Assembly: GCA_043775075.1 (NCBI GenBank)
Contig: JAYVSS010000058.1
Span: 1-9,336, forward strand
Origin: JANLQX01 sp043775075
GTDB lineage: Bacteria > Actinomycetota > Acidimicrobiia > Acidimicrobiales > JANYDT01
Reading direction: 5' to 3'
DNA: 9,336 nucleotides
Shown: positions 6,508 through 9,336 of the stretch, piece by piece
Position numbering within the stretch: position 1 is the first letter of the stretch
Layout of the letters: every line of letters starts with the position of its first letter
The notes under the pieces: generated by a model
Told to the model about the DNA's origin: nothing
Database searches by the model: none
The model's input: only the letters and a program-made list of their open reading frames with translations
Translations under genes and position numbers: made by a program

Positions 6508-6617
6508 CGACGCGTCCAAGTCGGGGGTTTGGCGCGTCCAAATCGGGGGGGTTTGTGTCGTTTTCGGCCGGTTTACTGGCGATTTGGACGCGCCGATCCA
6601 TTGATTTGGACGCGCCG
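6508..6617. repeat. Symmetric repeat element: two direct and two inverted 22-nt units
   Basis: Unit 1 starts at 6511 and unit 2 at 6533; both read CGCGTCCAARTC, then a G-run (5 G and 7 G), then TTT. Units 3 and 4 start at 6581 and 6603; both read GATTTGGACGCGCCGA and are the reverse complement of the core. The spacing within each pair is exactly 22 nt. All four share one centre at 6562.5. The inner arms 6531-6545 and 6580-6594 match over 15 bp without mismatch; the outer arms 6511-6522 and 6603-6614 match over 12 bp with one G/T wobble. The central loop is 34 nt. The element fills nearly all of the space between the truA stop and the GMC gene stop, so a bidirectional terminator is one reading and a REP/MITE-like dispersed repeat another. 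Confidence 0.85.
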
Positions 6618-6620
6618 AAC

Positions 6621-7997
6621 TTACGGTGTGACGTCGGCGGCGAGTTGTTCGCTCAGCGTTGTGGCCAGGCAAACGGTGGCGAGCCACGGGTTGACGTGCG
6701 GAGGGTGAGGAAAGACGGAGGCGTCGATGACGGCTAAGCCCGGAGTGCCATGAACTAGACCGCCGGGACCAACAACCGCCAACGGGTCGTCGGGCCGCCC
6801 GTACGCGCAGGTACCGGTGGGGTGCACGTAGTCGGCCAGGTTGGCCTCGGCCCACTCGAGAAGACGGGACGTTGTCGCTCCGGCGAGAGCGTCGATCGGG
6901 GTGCCAAGATCATCGGAGGAAATGAAATGGGTCTCGGCCCGGGCTTCGGGGCGGGTACACAGTTCGACGAGCAGCCGGGTCGCACGGACAATGGCCCGGC
7001 GGTCTTCAGCATGGCCGAGCAGGTTGAAGGTAACAATGGGCTCGGGTGCGTCGCCGAGGACCACGCGGCCTCGACCGTGGCTGGCGAGAACGCCTATTAG
7101 GAGAGCGCCTAAGCCCCGGAGGTCGGGGGTAGTCCCGAGTCGATTAAGCGGGAGAATCTGCATGTTGTTGTTGGTATGGGCGACGGCGCAGGTGGCCGGA
7201 GTGAACGGATCGGCGGGGTGGCGCAGGTGAAGAGTCGCACCGACGGCGGCGTGATCGGCGAGGTTGGACCCAATGCCGGGCCGGGTGAAACCGCTACGCA
7301 GGAGCAGGGCGGGGGAGTGGAGCGCTCCGGCACAGATGACGGTGAGCGGGGCTTCGATTGCCCGACCGGCAGTGACGATCCCCCCGCACCGTCCGTCGGT
7401 ACCGATGAGCAACCTCTGCACGAGGGAGTCAGCGAGAACGGTCAGGTTCGGACGAATTCGAGCCGGCCCGAGGTGGGTCTGGTCGGTGGAGGCCCGGTTT
7501 GCGTCGGCGTCGAGATGGAGGGGGGCGGGCCCGACGCCCGGAGTTTCTACGGCGGCGCGTCGGAGGAGGGGTAGCCCGTGCGCACGGGTGGTGAGCGCCA
7601 GGAGTCGGTCGGCCGGCCCCCACTGGTTTGGCTGGATCGTTTCCGCTCGATACCCGGACAGCCTCAGGTTGAGGCCGGTCGCTCGCCACCGGTCGAAGTC
7701 GGTGGCCGGCGGCTCGAATGCGATGAGCCCGTTGACCGCTCCACTGCCTCCGATGCCGCGACCGCGGGGATAGGCCCGCCGGATGCCCGTTGGGGTGCGT
7801 TGGGCCGTCAAGTTTGGCCACACCCGGCCGGGCGTGCCGAGTGCGGTGAAGAGGTCCGGACTCGTGGCGCCGTCGGGCCCGGCGTCGAGAAGGAGCAGTC
7901 GGGTGGACGGCATCCGGCTGAGCCGTTCGGCCACCACACACCCCGCCGTTCCGGCCCCGACCACGATGACGTCGTAGCCCTCGTCTTCGCCAGGCAC
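6621..7997 (-). CDS. Compact GMC-family FAD-dependent oxidoreductase
   Basis: GMC (glucose-methanol-choline) enzymes oxidise alcohols or related substrates with FAD. The 458-aa product has the N-terminal dinucleotide fold with VVGAGTAG at 12-19 and the adenosine-ribose acid Asp38. The first GMC signature is near 78-93 (RGRGIGGSGAVNG) and the second near 223-236 (AGALHSPALLLRSG). The C-terminal active site has HPTGTC at 392-397, with the probable catalytic His392, paired with Asn436 in HVNPWL. VVGPGGLVHGTPGLAVIDAS at 408-427 is typical. The protein is shorter than the usual 500-560 aa, so its substrate-capping region is reduced. This compact shape recalls the mycofactocin-linked MftG group, but no mycofactocin genes are visible and the substrate is unknown. 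There is no signal peptide. The start is a GTG with a weak ribosome site. Confidence 0.9.
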   Translation of the reverse strand: MPGEDEGYDVIVVGAGTAGCVVAERLSRMPSTRLLLLDAGPDGATSPDLFTALGTPGRVWPNLTAQRTPTGIRRAYPRGRGIGGSGAVNGLIAFEPPATDFDRWRATGLNLRLSGYRAETIQPNQWGPADRLLALTTRAHGLPLLRRAAVETPGVGPAPLHLDADANRASTDQTHLGPARIRPNLTVLADSLVQRLLIGTDGRCGGIVTAGRAIEAPLTVICAGALHSPALLLRSGFTRPGIGSNLADHAAVGATLHLRHPADPFTPATCAVAHTNNNMQILPLNRLGTTPDLRGLGALLIGVLASHGRGRVVLGDAPEPIVTFNLLGHAEDRRAIVRATRLLVELCTRPEARAETHFISSDDLGTPIDALAGATTSRLLEWAEANLADYVHPTGTCAYGRPDDPLAVVGPGGLVHGTPGLAVIDASVFPHPPHVNPWLATVCLATTLSEQLAADVTP

Positions 7998-8078
7998 ACC
8001 TGCCAGTGTCGCACGCTGCGGCTCCCCCGGACCTTTTCAGTCGTTTCGCGCCCTTGCGTAGGGCCGGGCGTAACGTCG
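7998..8078. promoter_or_regulatory. Divergent intergenic region between the GMC oxidoreductase and the epimerase
   Basis: These 81 nt separate the start codons of two genes that point away from each other, so at least two 5' ends and probably promoters must lie here or inside the genes. No convincing -10/-35 pair or operator palindrome could be picked out by eye. A shared regulator is possible but nothing in the sequence proves it. Confidence 0.4.
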
Positions 8079-9140
8079 ATGTCCGTGATCCTTTCCTCGC
8101 GGCGCATTGAGCTCACGAAGCGTCACCCGTTGACGATTAGCCGGGGCACGATTCGAGGTTCGACCAACGTGGTGCTCACCGTCGTGCACGACGGCTTTTC
8201 CGGTACCGGGGAGATGGCGCCGTCGGACGTCACCGGTGACACGGCGGAGTCGGCCGAAGCGGCGTTTGCGAGCTGGGCTGAGGCGTTGGAGGGTTTTGCT
8301 CCCGACCAATTCGAGGCCATCGACGCAGCGTTGCTGGCGATCGGAGCGCCTAATCGAGGCGCAGTGCGGGCGGCGCTCGATATGGCCTGCCACGACTGGT
8401 GGGGGCGCTCGCTTGACCAACCGGTGTGGCGGTTACTCGGACTGGATGTGACGAAGGTTCCGCCGACGTCACTCACCGTCGGTATCAATGCTTCCGACGT
8501 TGTACGCCAAGTAGTTCCTGAAATTTTGAACCGTACGCGCGCACACTATTTGAAGGTCAAGCTCGGTCAACCCGCGGGTGTGGACGCCGACAAAGATATG
8601 TTTGCTGCGGCCCAGGAAGCGGCGCTTGGTTCGGGCCATTCCCCGCAGTGGCGCGTCGACGCGAACGGCGGCTGGGATGTACCAAACGCGCAGATGATGA
8701 TCGAATGGCTCGCGGAGCGCGGAGTCATTGAGGTGGAGCAACCACTTGCCCAGGGCAACGAGGACGAGTTGCCCTTCGTGTACCGCACGACCACGATTCC
8801 GATCTTTGCCGATGAGTCTGTGCGGGTGGCATCGGACGTTGCTGACCTTGCCAATCGCGTGCATGGGGTGAATTTGAAACTGATGAAATGCGGCGGAATT
8901 CGTGAAGGCCTACGGATCATTCACACCGCTCGGGCGCATGGATTAAAGCTGATGATCGGATGCATGGGTGAGTCCTCGTTGGCCATCTCCGCCGGGGCGC
9001 AACTTGCTCCGCTGGTGGACGCCGTCGATTTGGATAGTCACCTGAATCTGCTCGACGATCCGTTCGTCGGCGCATCGTATGCGCACGGACGAGTTGTGCC
9101 GAACAGTCTGCCCGGCCTCGGCGTCGCCTTGATCGGATGA
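8079..9140 (+). CDS. Dipeptide epimerase, enolase superfamily (L-Ala-D/L-Glu epimerase-like)
   Basis: Enzymes of this muconate-lactonizing subgroup epimerise the second residue of dipeptides, often L-Ala-D-Glu from peptidoglycan turnover. The 353-aa product has an N-terminal capping domain (about 1-125) and a barrel. Catalytic lysines form KVK at 159-161, and a second-face Lys is at 267 in LKLMKCGG. Metal ligands are Asp194 (RVDANGGW), Glu220 (EVEQP) and Asp245 (FADES). GCMGESSLAISAGAQ at 294-308 and the DLD pair Asp317/Asp319 match dipeptide epimerases, where the DxD holds the substrate amino group. Exact substrate specificity cannot be read off. The ATG at 8079 was chosen because the frame, though open for a further 167 codons upstream, there runs antisense through the GMC gene and does not resemble this family. 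The Shine-Dalgarno is weak. Confidence 0.9.
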   Translation: MSVILSSRRIELTKRHPLTISRGTIRGSTNVVLTVVHDGFSGTGEMAPSDVTGDTAESAEAAFASWAEALEGFAPDQFEAIDAALLAIGAPNRGAVRAALDMACHDWWGRSLDQPVWRLLGLDVTKVPPTSLTVGINASDVVRQVVPEILNRTRAHYLKVKLGQPAGVDADKDMFAAAQEAALGSGHSPQWRVDANGGWDVPNAQMMIEWLAERGVIEVEQPLAQGNEDELPFVYRTTTIPIFADESVRVASDVADLANRVHGVNLKLMKCGGIREGLRIIHTARAHGLKLMIGCMGESSLAISAGAQLAPLVDAVDLDSHLNLLDDPFVGASYAHGRVVPNSLPGLGVALIG

Positions 9141-9150
9141 GCGCGCAGCG

Positions 9151-9193
9151 CTGCCACAGCCATGATGAGGTTTGCATCATTGGGCTGCGGCAG
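9151..9193 (+). terminator. Probable terminator hairpin after the epimerase gene
   Basis: The stem is CTGCC/GGCAG, one A-C mismatch, CAGCC/GGCTG, a 2-nt bulge, then ATGATG/CATCAT, with a 7-nt loop (AGGTTTG). It begins 10 nt after the epimerase stop, the expected place for a terminator. There is no T-run, so the assignment is by position and stem strength only. Confidence 0.5.
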
Positions 9194-9218
9194 TACCGAA
9201 CTGTCAGTGGTCGGGGTT

Positions 9219-9310
9219 AGGGCCCGCCACGAGATTGTTGACGGGGCGCAAGGACACGCTTGCAGCGCCGACGACGTAACTTTGGCGCCAATTATCTTGT
9301 GGCGGGTCCT
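9219..9310 (+). promoter_or_regulatory. Large stem-loop: 17-bp inverted repeat enclosing 58 nt, leader candidate
   Basis: Positions 9219-9235 pair with 9294-9310 over 17 bp, with two G-T wobbles and no other mismatch. Inside lie a small hairpin (GCAAG 9248-9252 with CTTGC 9259-9263) and a 10-bp palindrome TTGGCGCCAA at 9282-9291. The structure ends 13 nt before a strong Shine-Dalgarno, so it may be the 5' leader of the next gene or a small structured RNA. A transposon-like inverted repeat is less likely, as no coding part is inside. Confidence 0.5.
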
Positions 9311-9323
9311 TAGTTGATCCGTT

Positions 9324-9331
9324 GGAGGAGG
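9324..9331 (+). promoter_or_regulatory. Strong Shine-Dalgarno for a gene beginning past the window edge
   Basis: GGAGGAGG is the best ribosome binding site in the window. Five bases remain before the edge and none forms a start codon, so a start codon is expected within the next few bases. By comparison with common actinobacterial order (truA then rplM-rpsI), rplM is a reasonable guess for the missing gene, but it is not visible. Confidence 0.6.
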
Positions 9332-9336
9332 CCGTT

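Noticed and set aside
6508..6617. CRISPR array
   Set aside because: The repeat units are only about 12-16 nt, sit in both orientations, have no unique spacers of 30 nt or more between direct copies, and no cas genes are present.
7578..8078. N-terminal extension of the epimerase by 167 codons
   Set aside because: It is fully antisense to the GMC gene for most of its length, is rich in Arg/Gly/Pro, and the enolase-superfamily fold starts naturally at the ATG at 8079.
9238..9266. TTGACG at 9238-9243 as a -35 box of a promoter for the next gene
   Set aside because: No acceptable -10 hexamer lies 16-18 nt downstream (TGCAGC at 9261), so the match is too weak to list.
9216..9311. Integron attC site, because of a GTTAGGG-like box and a long inverted repeat
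   Set aside because: The box does not match the GTTRRRY core (last base is G), no matching RYYYAAC partner is present, and there is no cassette or integrase.

Overview
The window carries the distal part of a bacterial spc/alpha ribosomal-protein operon on the + strand, then a two-gene metabolic insert and a structured non-coding tail. GC content is high. The gene order secY-adk-infA-rpmJ-rpsM-rpsK-rpsD-rpoA-rplQ-truA, the short RpoA (312 aa) and the style of the RpoA and TruA sequences suggest a high-GC actinobacterium, most likely class Acidimicrobiia. That placement is by recognition only and was not tested by a search.

Region 1 (1-5462) is the translation/transcription/export block. It encodes the SecY translocon channel (cut by the left edge), adenylate kinase, initiation factor IF-1, ribosomal proteins L36, S13, S11 and S4, RNA polymerase alpha and L17. 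The rpmJ-rpsM-rpsK-rpsD genes are 2-5 nt apart, so they are probably translationally coupled. Two larger gaps interrupt the block: 222 nt before infA and 116 nt before rpoA. Both contain hairpins and probably mark internal promoters, processing sites or attenuation points. The map gene (methionine aminopeptidase), often found between adk and infA, is absent. infA appears to start at a CTG codon.

Region 2 (5463-6620) holds truA (tRNA pseudouridine synthase), whose first codons contain a perfect 11-bp hairpin. After it comes a 126-bp convergent intergenic region almost filled by a symmetric repeat: two direct 22-nt units facing two inverted 22-nt units around one centre.

Region 3 (6621-9140) is a divergent pair with an 81-bp shared intergenic region: a compact GMC-family FAD oxidoreductase on the - strand and an enolase-superfamily dipeptide epimerase on the + strand. 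In many actinobacteria truA is followed directly by rplM-rpsI, so this pair looks like an accessory insert in a conserved locus.

Region 4 (9141-9336) has no gene. It holds a terminator-like hairpin, a 17-bp inverted repeat enclosing 58 nt, and a strong Shine-Dalgarno sequence at 9324-9331, which implies that another + strand gene starts just beyond the right edge. No CRISPR array, tRNA, rRNA, transposase or defence system was seen. The most unusual items are the truA/GMC repeat element, the CTG start of infA and the 3'-terminal structured region.
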